A stretch of DNA of 51,271 nucleotides, taken from the NCBI GenBank assembly GCA_016778765.1, contig JADHOV010000020.1, positions 1 to 51,271 of the forward strand. The letters are read 5' to 3'. Of this stretch, positions 27,304-35,890 are shown piece after piece (the stretch's first letter is position 1; every line of letters begins with the position of its first letter). The DNA is from Paracoccaceae bacterium. GTDB taxonomy: Bacteria > Pseudomonadota > Alphaproteobacteria > Rhodobacterales > Rhodobacteraceae. A program made the position numbers and the translations under genes. The notes beneath the pieces are model-generated. The model saw nothing but the letters and a program-made list of their open reading frames with translations, had not been told where the DNA came from and ran no database searches.

Positions 27304-28532
27304 TTTCTATGCCCTTGCATCGGCAATCGCACCAATGCCACTATTGCCAAAATCTTGAGGAGACAGGGCAAAAGCGCATACCCCGCTGATAAAGCAGTTA
27401 GTCCCTTTTGTGCATTTGTCAGCCCCGGTTGATACCCAAACCATTCAAGCAGTGGCAAAACCAGCACCGCGGCAAAGGCCAATGTCATTTTGGACACAAA
27501 ATTCCAAAGCCCAAACCCAATCTCTGCACCGTCAGAACGTTTTGCCAAATGGCTTGCAAAAAGCGCCGGTAGCAGCGTCATATCAGCCCCCAGCGCCGTA
27601 CCGCTTACCAGCGAGATAAGCGCAAAGGCAAGAATTTGACCCTCCTGCAAAAAATAGGCGTAAAAAAAACCTACAATCGCCGCGCTCATCGCCAGAAGCA
27701 AAACTTGCTTTGGCCCAAAATGCGCTGCCAAATAAGTCCAAATGGGGGCTGAGACAGCCGCAGCCAAAAAGAATAGGATCAATAACGCTCCGGCCCAATC
27801 TGCCGCCCCCAACCGGCTTTCCACATAGAATAAAAATAAAGTCGAGCTCACCGCCACGGGCGCAGAGTTCAACATCGCAAGCAGCAGAAAATGGCGCAAT
27901 TGGCGATCTGAGAGAACCATGGCTATACCAACCGGCGCCGGTGCCTGCGAGATGGGATGCCAATATCCCCGCATTAAAATGCCTGCCATAAGGCAAAGGC
28001 CGCAAAAGCCCATAGCAAAGGCCGCAAAGGGCTGAGCTGAGAAATTGAGCAAGAGCGTTGGAGCAATCGCAGCAACGCATATGCCCAATAAACTGCCCGT
28101 TTCGCGCCAGCGTGCAAGGCGCAGCTGGCCCTTTGCCCCAAACGCGTGCACGCCATTTGCATAAAAGCGAATGCTTAGAAAGCTGAACGCCGAAAAAACC
28201 ATTGCCAAACAGAGGCTAAACCAAATGATTGCGGAAAACGGCGGCGCAAGCGCAAATAGGCCCAGCATCCCCAATCCCAAAAGTAAAATTGAGGCATAAA
28301 TTGGCCATTGGCCCCGCTCTCGGCTGCGCTGCGCCAAAGCTGCCAGAATGGGATCTTGAACAAAATCCAAGGATCGCAGCGCAAATAAGGCCAACCCCAG
28401 CGTGCTTAGGCTTACGCCATATTGATCAACAAAATATTTAGGAGCATGAATGTAGATCGGCAATCCTGCCGCGCCCAACATCATGGCGAACACGCCATAT
28501 GATGAAAAGACACCAAACCGGCGCCCCGGCAC
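27300..28532 (-). CDS. MFS carrier (GPH sugar:cation symporter-like)
   Basis: The protein is 410 aa with about twelve membrane segments and the MelB/GPH-like start GLPIYIHAPKYFVDQYG, followed by LRSLDFVQDPIL. A GTG start at 28532 is preferred: it overlaps the last base of the DUF1365 stop (TAGTG), which couples the genes, and gives an N-terminus beginning just before the first membrane segment. An upstream TTG-type start would add 20 codons lying inside the DUF1365 gene. Its place in the sigma-E operon suggests transport of a lipid-related or stress-related solute, but nothing in the sequence fixes that. Confidence 0.82.
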   Translation of the reverse strand: MPGRRFGVFSSYGVFAMMLGAAGLPIYIHAPKYFVDQYGVSLSTLGLALFALRSLDFVQDPILAALAQRSRERGQWPIYASILLLGLGMLGLFALAPPFSAIIWFSLCLAMVFSAFSFLSIRFYANGVHAFGAKGQLRLARWRETGSLLGICVAAIAPTLLLNFSAQPFAAFAMGFCGLCLMAGILMRGYWHPISQAPAPVGIAMVLSDRQLRHFLLLAMLNSAPVAVSSTLFLFYVESRLGAADWAGALLILFFLAAAVSAPIWTYLAAHFGPKQVLLLAMSAAIVGFFYAYFLQEGQILAFALISLVSGTALGADMTLLPALFASHLAKRSDGAEIGFGLWNFVSKMTLAFAAVLVLPLLEWFGYQPGLTNAQKGLTALSAGYALLPCLLKILAIVALVRLPMQGHRK

Positions 28533-29284
28533 TATGAAATCTCGGCTTTTGGCGGCGTCGGACGCGGGCGGTATTTCGCGCCTTTCCACCACAGCCGCAA
28601 CGCCTGAAGGTGGATCAGCCCCAGCACCCGCCGCGATCCAAATGGCCGGCGCAGCAAAGCGTCTAAAATGGAAAAATTGCTTAATGCGCGGCGCGGGCCG
28701 GTTAAAGTGGCCATCACACCGCCCTGCGGCATTTGTAAATCAATCCATATCCCAATTTTTTCCGGACGAATATCAAAGCGAAATTCATAAGCCCCTTGTA
28801 TGGGTTGAAAGGGTGAGACATGAAAAATTTTATCCGCTTTCAAACGATCACTGGGATTTATAGGCCTTAGATCCGTATGTTTACACAGATAAGAATGACG
28901 ATCTCCAAACGTGTTGGTTACCTCGGCAATCACTAAAAACAATCGATCTTGCGCGTCATAACACAGCCAGAAGCTGACCGGATTAAAGACATGCCCAAAT
29001 ATTCTAGGTTGCGCCAGAAGCAAAATTTTACCCGGCAGCTCAATATTATATCCAGCCGCGACATCACGCACCCACGCCGCCCCTCGGCCACGCCCTACAG
29101 GGCCGCCGTGATCGCGGCCATAAAGCCCAAAAAGCCACCCGCGGTCACGCTTAAAAATCCCTTTTTTGGGGGGGGAATTCTCTATATCAAGGCAAAGATA
29201 ATCAATGCTGTAGCGAAACGCATTTTTCAGATCGCCTTTACGCCCATGCCACGTACTGCCTGTGATATGCTCAATCGCGCTCAT
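28532..29284 (-). CDS. DUF1365 protein, furan/cyclopropane fatty acid cluster
   Basis: A 250-aa member of the DUF1365 family, with conserved segments RYSIDYLCLDIE, ARIFGHVFNPVSFWLCYD (starting QPRIFG here), AEVTNTFGDRHSYL and KIFHVSPF. The family is almost always encoded next to a FAD amine-oxidase-like gene and, often, a fatty acid methyltransferase. In R. sphaeroides the equivalent gene (RSP_1090) is, as I recall, one of the Ufa genes that build methylated furan fatty acids. It overlaps the FAD gene by 4 nt. Confidence 0.88.
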   Translation of the reverse strand: MSAIEHITGSTWHGRKGDLKNAFRYSIDYLCLDIENSPPKKGIFKRDRGWLFGLYGRDHGGPVGRGRGAAWVRDVAAGYNIELPGKILLLAQPRIFGHVFNPVSFWLCYDAQDRLFLVIAEVTNTFGDRHSYLCKHTDLRPINPSDRLKADKIFHVSPFQPIQGAYEFRFDIRPEKIGIWIDLQMPQGGVMATLTGPRRALSNFSILDALLRRPFGSRRVLGLIHLQALRLWWKGAKYRPRPTPPKAEIS

Positions 29285-30579
29285 TCTGCCGCAACGGCAA
29301 GCGCTGATTTCAAAATGATAGATTGGGCCACGTCCAAACCGCTTGACAGACCATCTTCATGAAACCCGTTTTTCATCCAAGCCCCGCAAAACCACGTGCG
29401 GTTGGTTCCGTTGCGCGTGGCAATTTTTTCCTGCGCAGCGAGCGCATTCAAATCGTAAACCGGATGGCGCAGGGTCACTTGATCGTAAATCTTATCTTCG
29501 CGAATAGGCCGTGTTGAATTCAAGGTCACAAAATGTGGATCATCCAACGGAATAGGCTGCAGAGAATTCATCCAGTAGGTCAGGTCAATCTGGTCTGATG
29601 TTTTATCATCGGTTTCTGTGTAAACCCAACTCGACCAACAGGCCCTGCGTTTTGGCATTATGCGCTCATCACAGTGCAATATGATATTATTCGGCTGGTA
29701 TTTCACCGCGCCCAAGGCCTGAGCCTCAAAAGCGCTTGGATCTGCCAAAAGGCGCAGGCTGTCATCGCTATGCGTGGCAAAGACCACCTCGTCAAAATAC
29801 TCAGGAGGGTGTCCGGCGCTGCGAATTTCGACCTGCCGGTCATGGCGGATCACCGATGATACGGGTGTTTTGACGCGCACCCCCACGCCGCGATCCACCA
29901 AAGCGGACTCAAGACGCCAGACATATTCCTGAGAGCCCCCTTGAACAGTGTACCATTGATGCTGACCTGTATGGCTTAACAAAGCATGGTTTTCAAAAAA
30001 TTGCAGCATCGCGCGAGCTGGAAAATCCAGTATTTTCTCAGTTGGCGTTGACCAAATCGCGCCCGAGAGTGGTAAGAGATAATAATCTCGAAACCAGGGG
30101 CCCGACCCCAACCGTTGCAAAAACTCTGAAATTGTCATCGTAGGATCCTGCGCAAGATCTAATCCGCGCGCATTGAATTTTAAAATGTCGCGCAACATGC
30201 GCAAGAAGTTGGGATTGGCTATGTTGCGCTTTTGCGCAAAGATCGCGTTGAAATTTGCCAGGCCATATTCGATGCGCCCGCCACGCAATGATGCTCCAAA
30301 ACTCATATTGCTTTTGACCACCGGCACGTTCAGCGCATCAAAAAGCTCAACCATATTGGGATAATTGGCATAATTGAAAACGATAAACCCCGTATCCACA
30401 GGCTGAGTGCCTGCTTTGCCGGCAATCACCGTGCGCGCATGCCCCCCGAGCCGCGGCGCCGCCTCGTAAAGCGTTACGTTTTGCGTGTCAGCCAAAGCAT
30501 ATGCTGCGCCCATGCCTGAAATTCCACCGCCGATCACTGCTATTCGCGGCCCGTGTAGGCCCTGCGGCGCAATATTCAT
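29281..30579 (-). CDS. FAD amine-oxidase-like oxidoreductase, first gene of RpoE-linked operon
   Basis: A 432-aa flavoprotein with the dinucleotide motif IAVIGGGISGMGAAYAL near the N-terminus, LGGHARTV, VDTGFIVFNYANYPNM, and the C-terminal FCGAWMKNGFHEDGL. It resembles R. sphaeroides RSP_1091, required for furan fatty acid synthesis and controlled by RpoE. GGAGAG precedes the ATG. It is divergent from rpoE, with 223 bases between the two starts, and a weak sigma-E-like promoter lies 24 bases upstream. Confidence 0.88.
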   Translation of the reverse strand: MNIAPQGLHGPRIAVIGGGISGMGAAYALADTQNVTLYEAAPRLGGHARTVIAGKAGTQPVDTGFIVFNYANYPNMVELFDALNVPVVKSNMSFGASLRGGRIEYGLANFNAIFAQKRNIANPNFLRMLRDILKFNARGLDLAQDPTMTISEFLQRLGSGPWFRDYYLLPLSGAIWSTPTEKILDFPARAMLQFFENHALLSHTGQHQWYTVQGGSQEYVWRLESALVDRGVGVRVKTPVSSVIRHDRQVEIRSAGHPPEYFDEVVFATHSDDSLRLLADPSAFEAQALGAVKYQPNNIILHCDERIMPKRRACWSSWVYTETDDKTSDQIDLTYWMNSLQPIPLDDPHFVTLNSTRPIREDKIYDQVTLRHPVYDLNALAAQEKIATRNGTNRTWFCGAWMKNGFHEDGLSSGLDVAQSIILKSALAVAAE

Positions 30580-30602
30580 TCGTCTCTCCGATATCTTTAG
30601 AA

Positions 30603-30632
30603 CATCTACGTGCAGGTTTTTGACATGGATGA
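30603..30632 (-). promoter_or_regulatory. Weak candidate sigma-E promoter for the FAD/DUF1365 operon
   Basis: On the minus strand TCATCC (30632-30627), an 18-nt spacer and TAGATG (30608-30603) resemble the alphaproteobacterial RpoE pattern TGATCC-N18-TAA with one mismatch in the -35 and two or so in the -10. It sits 24 bases ahead of the ATG at 30579. Confidence 0.4.
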
Positions 30633-30653
30633 AAAGTAAATTCGATAAATATA

Positions 30654-30683
30654 TGATCCGGTTTGTGCAGTGCTGCGTAACGT
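30654..30683 (+). promoter_or_regulatory. Sigma-E (RpoE) promoter of rpoE-chrR
   Basis: TGATCC (30654-30659), an 18-nt spacer and TAACGT (30678-30683) match the RpoE promoter pattern known from R. sphaeroides, where rpoE activates itself. With the TTG start at 30803 it leaves a leader of roughly 115 nt, containing the short repeat TCTCT/AGAGA. Confidence 0.75.
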
Positions 30684-30802
30684 GCTTTGTGGATATGCGG
30701 CAAAATAGCTTTGCGGGCTTTGAAGGCTCGTCAGACCTTTTCTCTTATGATAGCGAGAGAGGGATTAACGGAGTTATATCAGCGCCTCGAAAGGCACCAA
30801 AT

Positions 30803-31357
30803 TTGTCGGATCATCCGCAGAACAATGTATCAAACAAGTGGTCGCACGATTTGGTAGCGGTTGGCAAAAGCCAAGATACTGCTGCTTTCGAGCGCCTTTT
30901 CAACGAATTTGCTCCGCGCATCAAAGCGTTTTTAATAAAATCTGGCAGCGATCATGCTTCTGCGGAAGAGCATGCGCAAGAGGCGATGGCAACAGTATGG
31001 CGTAAGGCGCATATGTTTGATCCCAGTAGGGCCAGCGCGGCGACATGGATGTTCACGATCGCGCGAAACAAGAAAATCGATGCAATTAGGAAGCAGCGCC
31101 GCCCCGAACCGGAAGATATTGGCTGGGGGCCAGAACATGAGCCAGACCAAGAAGACGTGATTGGTCTTCAGCAGGAAAGTGAAAAATTGGGCAATGCGAT
31201 CGCGCAGTTGCCCGAGAAGCAGCGTTTGCTTCTGGAACGCGCATATTTTGCAGATATGTCGCATAGCGAAATAGCAGATGTAACAGGTCTACCCCTTGGC
31301 ACAATCAAATCGCGAATTAGGTTAGCTCTTGAGCGGTTGCGCCATTCTATGACATGA
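30803..31357 (+). CDS. rpoE: ECF sigma factor RpoE (singlet oxygen response)
   Basis: An ECF sigma factor of 184 aa, ECF11-like. Region 2 reads from AFERLFNEFAPRIKAFLIK through QEAMATVWRKAHMFDPSRA to FTIARNKKIDAIRKQRRPEP, and region 4 from LPEKQRLLLERAYFADMSHSEIA to GTIKSRIRLALERLRH. It directs the response to singlet oxygen together with ChrR. The frame is open far upstream, past the promoter. A TTG at 30803 after GAAAGG gives the family length and N-terminus; an ATG at 30695 is in frame but lies about 8 bases after the predicted transcription start, with no ribosome site. The stop overlaps chrR by 4 nt. Confidence 0.92.
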   Translation: MSDHPQNNVSNKWSHDLVAVGKSQDTAAFERLFNEFAPRIKAFLIKSGSDHASAEEHAQEAMATVWRKAHMFDPSRASAATWMFTIARNKKIDAIRKQRRPEPEDIGWGPEHEPDQEDVIGLQQESEKLGNAIAQLPEKQRLLLERAYFADMSHSEIADVTGLPLGTIKSRIRLALERLRHSMT

Positions 31358-32016
31358 GAAATGAACACAAAATGACGAAGATTAAACACCACCTCACCGA
31401 AGAACTGATGATCGCTTATGCGTCGGGCAATTTGGCGGAAAGCTTTTCGGTGGCTGTGGCCACACATATTTCGCTCTGCGATCAGTGCAGGGCCGCCCTA
31501 GAAAGCTACAATGCCGTAGGCGGTGCGCTGTTAGAAGATACCGAAGGCGCGGCCCTTTCCTCGGATGCTCTGGCAAAGACGATGGCGTTGATCGAACAGC
31601 ATCCGCTCGAGGATCAGGTGCAAGCTCCTAAGGTCTCAAACGTGCCGGCGCCTTTGGCAGATTACATCGGAACTGATCTTGAAGCGATCAAATGGCAACC
31701 GATCGGCATGGGCGTCAAGCAATCTGTTTTGAAGACCACTGGTGCGGGCAGCGCGCGGTTGCTTTACATTCCGCCGGGCACGGCCGTCCCCAATCATAGC
31801 CATAGTGGCTTAGAGCTGACATTGGTGCTTCAAGGCGCGTTTGCGGATGAGACTGATTATTTCAGTAGGGGTGATATCGAAGTGGCCCCCAGCGATGTCA
31901 GCCATACGCCGGTTGCAGCAGATGGAACCAGTTGCATCTGTCTGGCCGTGACCGAAGCGCCTTTAAAATTCACCGGCTTGCTGCATAAATTGATGCAACC
32001 GCTTCTAAAGATCTAA
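31354..32016 (+). CDS. chrR: Zinc-dependent anti-sigma factor ChrR
   Basis: The protein is 220 aa. The N-terminal anti-sigma domain has the zinc ligands H13, H38, C42 and C45 (HISLCDQC), which keep RpoE inactive. The C-terminal cupin domain keeps H148, H150, E154 and H184, the metal site needed for release of RpoE under singlet oxygen in R. sphaeroides. All eight positions match the R. sphaeroides residues with a constant offset of 7. The ATG at 31354 overlaps rpoE; the ATG at 31372 (214 aa) fits the family length better, and neither has a good ribosome site. Its last 12 bases overlap the convergent phosphatase gene. Confidence 0.93.
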   Translation: MRNEHKMTKIKHHLTEELMIAYASGNLAESFSVAVATHISLCDQCRAALESYNAVGGALLEDTEGAALSSDALAKTMALIEQHPLEDQVQAPKVSNVPAPLADYIGTDLEAIKWQPIGMGVKQSVLKTTGAGSARLLYIPPGTAVPNHSHSGLELTLVLQGAFADETDYFSRGDIEVAPSDVSHTPVAADGTSCICLAVTEAPLKFTGLLHKLMQPLLKI

Positions 32017-32784
32017 AGCGTTTTTAAATTGCTGATGAAGCGGCGGATTTGCGGCCAAAACGCCGGATGATGTAACTTCTGAGCGATTAAAAAGCAGCGG
32101 TTTTCCCGCTTTGTCACTCACGCGGGCACCCGCTTCTGCTGCTATCAGAGCACCGGCGCAAATATCCCAATCCCAAGTGTCGCGCAGCGTGATCATTGCA
32201 TCAAATTCTCCCTGTGCGACCAACGCCATGCGATATGCCAAAGATGGTTTATGCCGCCGCTGCAGACCTGCCGGCAGTGGTAGACGCCAATGGCGCGCTT
32301 CCAAAGCAGGCTTTGCGGCCAGCACGGTGGCATCGTCAATCTGCCTGCAATCAGAGACGTGGATCGCTTGCTGATTGAGAAACGCGCCTGATCCTTGTTC
32401 TGCATAATAGGTCAAACCTAACATCGGCAGGGCAATCACCGCAGCGGTGACATCAGATCCAGTGGTAATGGCCAATGAATGCGCCCAGGTCTTTTCACCC
32501 GCGATAAAGCTGCGCGTCCCATCGATTGGATCAATCACGAAACAATGCTCCGCACCGAGACGTTTTTGATCATCTTCGGTTTCTTCAGACAGCCAACCAT
32601 AATTTGGCCGCGCCGATCCAAGCATATCAAATAGCAGAGCATTAACCGCTAAATCCGCTTCGGTAACAGGCCCAGAGTGATCAGGTTTTTCCCAAGCTTG
32701 AGCGCCGTTTCGGGCATAGCGCTGCGCAACTTCACCCGCTTTTTGCGCCGCCGCCAGCAAAAGCTGAAGATCAGCCCCCGGCAA
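32005..32784 (-). CDS. cysQ: Inositol monophosphatase-family phosphatase, CysQ-like
   Basis: A 259-aa lithium-sensitive phosphatase with the metal site in LSEETEDD, the signature VIDPIDGTRSFIAG and the C-terminal WDWDICAGALIAAEAG. CysQ members hydrolyse adenosine 3',5'-bisphosphate from sulfate assimilation; other members act on inositol phosphate or histidinol phosphate, so the substrate is not certain. It overlaps pmbA by 14 nt at its start and chrR by 12 nt at its end. Confidence 0.82.
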   Translation of the reverse strand: MPGADLQLLLAAAQKAGEVAQRYARNGAQAWEKPDHSGPVTEADLAVNALLFDMLGSARPNYGWLSEETEDDQKRLGAEHCFVIDPIDGTRSFIAGEKTWAHSLAITTGSDVTAAVIALPMLGLTYYAEQGSGAFLNQQAIHVSDCRQIDDATVLAAKPALEARHWRLPLPAGLQRRHKPSLAYRMALVAQGEFDAMITLRDTWDWDICAGALIAAEAGARVSDKAGKPLLFNRSEVTSSGVLAANPPLHQQFKNALDL

Positions 32785-34126
32785 TAGTCATTCCATCAAT
32801 CAACAGGGAAGGAACGCGTCGAGACAGATGCGCGCGCGCATCATTAGCCGCGATAAAGCCGCGCAGCATGTCGCGTAAATTGCCAGCGATCGTGCATTCG
32901 CTCACCGGATGACTGATCACACCATTTTCCACCCAAACGCCAGCGGCGCCGCGCGAATAATCACCAGTATTAGGGTTGATGGTGGACCCAATCATTGACG
33001 TGACCAGCAACCCTCTGCCCATATCGCGGATCAAATCAGCCTGAGTATGCAGCCCTGGCATCAAGGTGATATTCCAATTGCTCGGGCTGGGGGGCGCGCT
33101 GACCCCACGCGAGGCATTGCCTGTGGGCGGCATCGATAAATGCCGCGCAGAAGCAAGATCTAAAGTCCACCCGGTTAGCACCCCATTTTCAACAAGAGCG
33201 CGCCGCTGCGTCGGCAAGCCTTCCCCGTCAAAGGGGCGCGATCCCGCCACGCGCGGGCGATGCGGATCTTCGATCAGCTGCGCCTTATCTGGAAACACTT
33301 GTTGACCCAAGCCCTCCAGCAACCAAGACGAGCCACGCGCCACAGAGGCGCCATTGATAGCACTTAAAAAATGCCCGATCAGGCTAGAGGCAACGCGTTC
33401 ATCAAACAAAACGGGGAACTGCCCTGTGGGCGGCTTTGTTGGCTTAAGCCGGGCCACGGCCCGCGCGCCTGCCTTTGCCCCAATTTCAACTGGATCGGCA
33501 AGATCTTCTTGAAAAATACGGTTGTCAAAATCATAGTCACGTTCCATCTGCAAACCGCTGCCCGCAATCGCCACACAGGAAATTGACCGGTTGCTACGCT
33601 GATACCCTCCGGCAAAGCCAGCGCTGGTTTGAAAATGAACCTGCCCAGAGCCGTAAGAAGCTGAGGCCGCATCTACCTGTTCAATCCCCGCCACACCCAG
33701 CGCTGCAGCTTCAGCCGCAAGCGCATCTGCCTCTAATGCGCCAGCAGAGGGTTCGGGCTGCGTGTCATAAAGCTCAAGCGCCTCAATATTCCAATCTACG
33801 GCCAGCTGTTCGGGCGCAGCCAGCCCCGCATAAGGATCATCGGGGGCCTCTTTGGCCATGGCCACGGCGCGCTCGGCCATGGTGGTCAATGTGCCATCGC
33901 GCAGATCAGATCCAGAAACCACTGCCTGCCGTTGCCCCACGAAGACCCGCAGCCCCAAATCCATTGTCTCGGATCGCTCAGCCTGCTCTAAAACGCCCGA
34001 GCGCACATTGATTTCGATCGCGCTGCCCATGCTGGCCAAAGCATCCGCGGCATCAGCCCCAGCAACCCGCGCCGCGCTAAGCAGCTTTTCAGTGAATTCT
34101 GGCAAAGAGGTAGATAGGCCCGACAT
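32771..34126 (-). CDS. pmbA: Metalloprotease-associated protein PmbA (TldE)
   Basis: A 451-aa TldD/PmbA-family protein. Family segments are visible: EQAERSETMDLGLRVFVGQRQA early on, QVHFQTSAGFAGGYQRS, and the C-terminal GSTINPNTGDYSRGAAGVWVENG with PVSECTIAGNL. PmbA pairs with TldD to form a heterodimeric protease that degrades unfolded peptides. TldE subunits lack the zinc motif HExxxH, as here. The ATG at 34126 follows GGGGTG. It precedes the cysQ-like gene with an overlap. Confidence 0.9.
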   Translation of the reverse strand: MSGLSTSLPEFTEKLLSAARVAGADAADALASMGSAIEINVRSGVLEQAERSETMDLGLRVFVGQRQAVVSGSDLRDGTLTTMAERAVAMAKEAPDDPYAGLAAPEQLAVDWNIEALELYDTQPEPSAGALEADALAAEAAALGVAGIEQVDAASASYGSGQVHFQTSAGFAGGYQRSNRSISCVAIAGSGLQMERDYDFDNRIFQEDLADPVEIGAKAGARAVARLKPTKPPTGQFPVLFDERVASSLIGHFLSAINGASVARGSSWLLEGLGQQVFPDKAQLIEDPHRPRVAGSRPFDGEGLPTQRRALVENGVLTGWTLDLASARHLSMPPTGNASRGVSAPPSPSNWNITLMPGLHTQADLIRDMGRGLLVTSMIGSTINPNTGDYSRGAAGVWVENGVISHPVSECTIAGNLRDMLRGFIAANDARAHLSRRVPSLLIDGMTIAGG

Positions 34127-34252
34127 GACACCCCGCAAAATTAGTTTCTACACAGGTAGTAAACCCACCCAAACAAGGCAAGCTTCCATTGCAGATGCTG
34201 CTGGTTTTTGTGTAGCCTTGGCAGCAGAGTGCAGCGAAATGGGATAACCAAA

Positions 34253-35002
34253 ATGGTGAAAACGGCACTGATCACAGGGGGCGCCCGCGGCATCGGTTTG
34301 GCAACAGCGCATATTTTTGTGGAAAACGGCTATCAAGTGGCTTTGCTTGACCGCGATGCGCAGGCGCTAGACGCTGCTGCACTGGACCTTCCGGCCGCAG
34401 AAATTTTATTATTCGACGTGTCTAACCCGCAAGCCTCGGGGCAAATCGCCCAAGAGATACAAACCCGGCTGGGGCGACTTGATTGCCTTGTCAACAATGC
34501 CGGTGTGGCTGATTTTGGTCCGATTGAAGATTGCAATCCAGCCATTTGGCGCAAGGTTATGGATACAAATTTGGATGGTATGTTTTACCTCAGCCAAGCC
34601 CTAACACCATTGCTGCGTGACACCCGGGGCAGCATTGTCAATATTGCCTCTATTTCAGGCCTGCGCGCTTCGACCTTGCGCGTTGCTTATGGCACTTCAA
34701 AAGCGGCGGTGATGCAGCTTACAAAACAACAAGCCGTTGAATTGGGCGAATATGGCATTCGCGCCAATTGCGTGGCCCCCGGCCCAGTGCGCACAAAATT
34801 GGCGATGGCCGTTCACACGCCAGAGATTATTGACGCCTATCATGACGCCATTCCTTTAAACCGCTATGGCAACGAGCGCGAAGTTGGCGAAGTCATCTTT
34901 TTTCTATGCTCCGAGAAAGCCTCTTTTGTGACAGGCCAAGTGGTTGCCGCGGATGGAGGCTTTGAGGCTACGGGTGTGGGCCTGCCAGCGCTGCGCGTCT
35001 AA
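34253..35002 (+). CDS. Short-chain dehydrogenase/reductase
   Basis: A classical SDR of 249 aa with cofactor motif TGGARGIGLATA at 8-19, NNAGVADFGPIED, catalytic serine in ASISGLRAS and YGTSK (tyrosine and lysine), followed by CVAPGPVRT. The ATG at 34253 gives the standard N-terminus; the gene has its own upstream region. A second SDR and a crotonase-like gene lie downstream in the same direction after a 135-base gap. The substrate is unknown. Confidence 0.85.
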   Translation: MVKTALITGGARGIGLATAHIFVENGYQVALLDRDAQALDAAALDLPAAEILLFDVSNPQASGQIAQEIQTRLGRLDCLVNNAGVADFGPIEDCNPAIWRKVMDTNLDGMFYLSQALTPLLRDTRGSIVNIASISGLRASTLRVAYGTSKAAVMQLTKQQAVELGEYGIRANCVAPGPVRTKLAMAVHTPEIIDAYHDAIPLNRYGNEREVGEVIFFLCSEKASFVTGQVVAADGGFEATGVGLPALRV

Positions 35003-35137
35003 ACCATGTGCCTGAAAAAGACACGCGGACCAAAGCAGATGTCAAAGATCATGTTTGACAACCGATCCCGCTACCCATAGCCCTTTCATCCCTATACATA
35101 GGCGTGGCTGACTCTAGATCTGAAAGCGAGCATATTT

Positions 35138-35890
35138 ATGAAAGACCTCACCGGCAACACAGCTGTTATCACCGGTGCCAGCCGTGGCATTGGGGCGGCA
35201 ACTGCCACCGCATTTGCCGCGGCGGGCGCCAATATTTGCCTTTTGGCGCGCAGCGAAACCCAGATTATCGAACTGGCGAAAGATATCGGGCCTCGCGCCA
35301 TGGCGCGGGCCTGCGATGTCGCCGATTATGCGGCCGTAGACGCTGCAATCCGCGCCGCACAAGCCGCGTTTGGCAGCGTTGATATTCTGATCAATAATGC
35401 GGGTGTGATTGCTCCAATCAGCGCTTTGGCCAGCGTCGACCCGCAAGAGTGGTCGCAAATGATCGATATCAATCTCAAAGGCGTGTTTCATGGCATCCGC
35501 GCGGCCCTGCCGATCATGCAGGCCCAAGGCGCAGGGACGATCCTGACCGTGAGCTCGGGCGCGGCGCATCATGCGGTAGAGGGCTGGAGCGGCTATTGTG
35601 CGTCAAAAGCTGGGGCCGCCATGCTGACCGAATCTTTGCATTTAGAGCATCACAAAGACGGCATTCGAAGCATGGGGTTATCACCGGGAACCGTTGCAAC
35701 CCAAATGCAGAAAGACATCAAAGCCAGCGGTATTAACCCTGTCAGCCAGCTTGACTGGTCGGCGCATATTGCCGCAGATTGGCCCGCCAAAGCGCTTGTT
35801 TGGATGTGCACCAGCGCCGCCGACCCTTATTTGGGTACGGAATTATCGCTGCGCGATACCGCGCTTCGCCAAAAATTGGGCCTGCTATGA
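35138..35890 (+). CDS. Short-chain dehydrogenase/reductase
   Basis: A second classical SDR, 250 aa, with TGASRGIGAATA, the NNAGVIAPIS segment, serine in TVSSGAAH, YCASK as catalytic tyrosine-lysine and LSPGTVATQM. Its stop overlaps the start of the crotonase-like gene by 4 nt, so these two are translationally coupled and probably act on one compound. Specificity cannot be read from the sequence. Confidence 0.85.
   Translation: MKDLTGNTAVITGASRGIGAATATAFAAAGANICLLARSETQIIELAKDIGPRAMARACDVADYAAVDAAIRAAQAAFGSVDILINNAGVIAPISALASVDPQEWSQMIDINLKGVFHGIRAALPIMQAQGAGTILTVSSGAAHHAVEGWSGYCASKAGAAMLTESLHLEHHKDGIRSMGLSPGTVATQMQKDIKASGINPVSQLDWSAHIAADWPAKALVWMCTSAADPYLGTELSLRDTALRQKLGLL

Noticed and set aside
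33475-34011. Open frame of 178 codons antisense to pmbA
   Set aside because: Composition is proline, histidine and glutamine rich with no fold-like pattern; it shadows pmbA.
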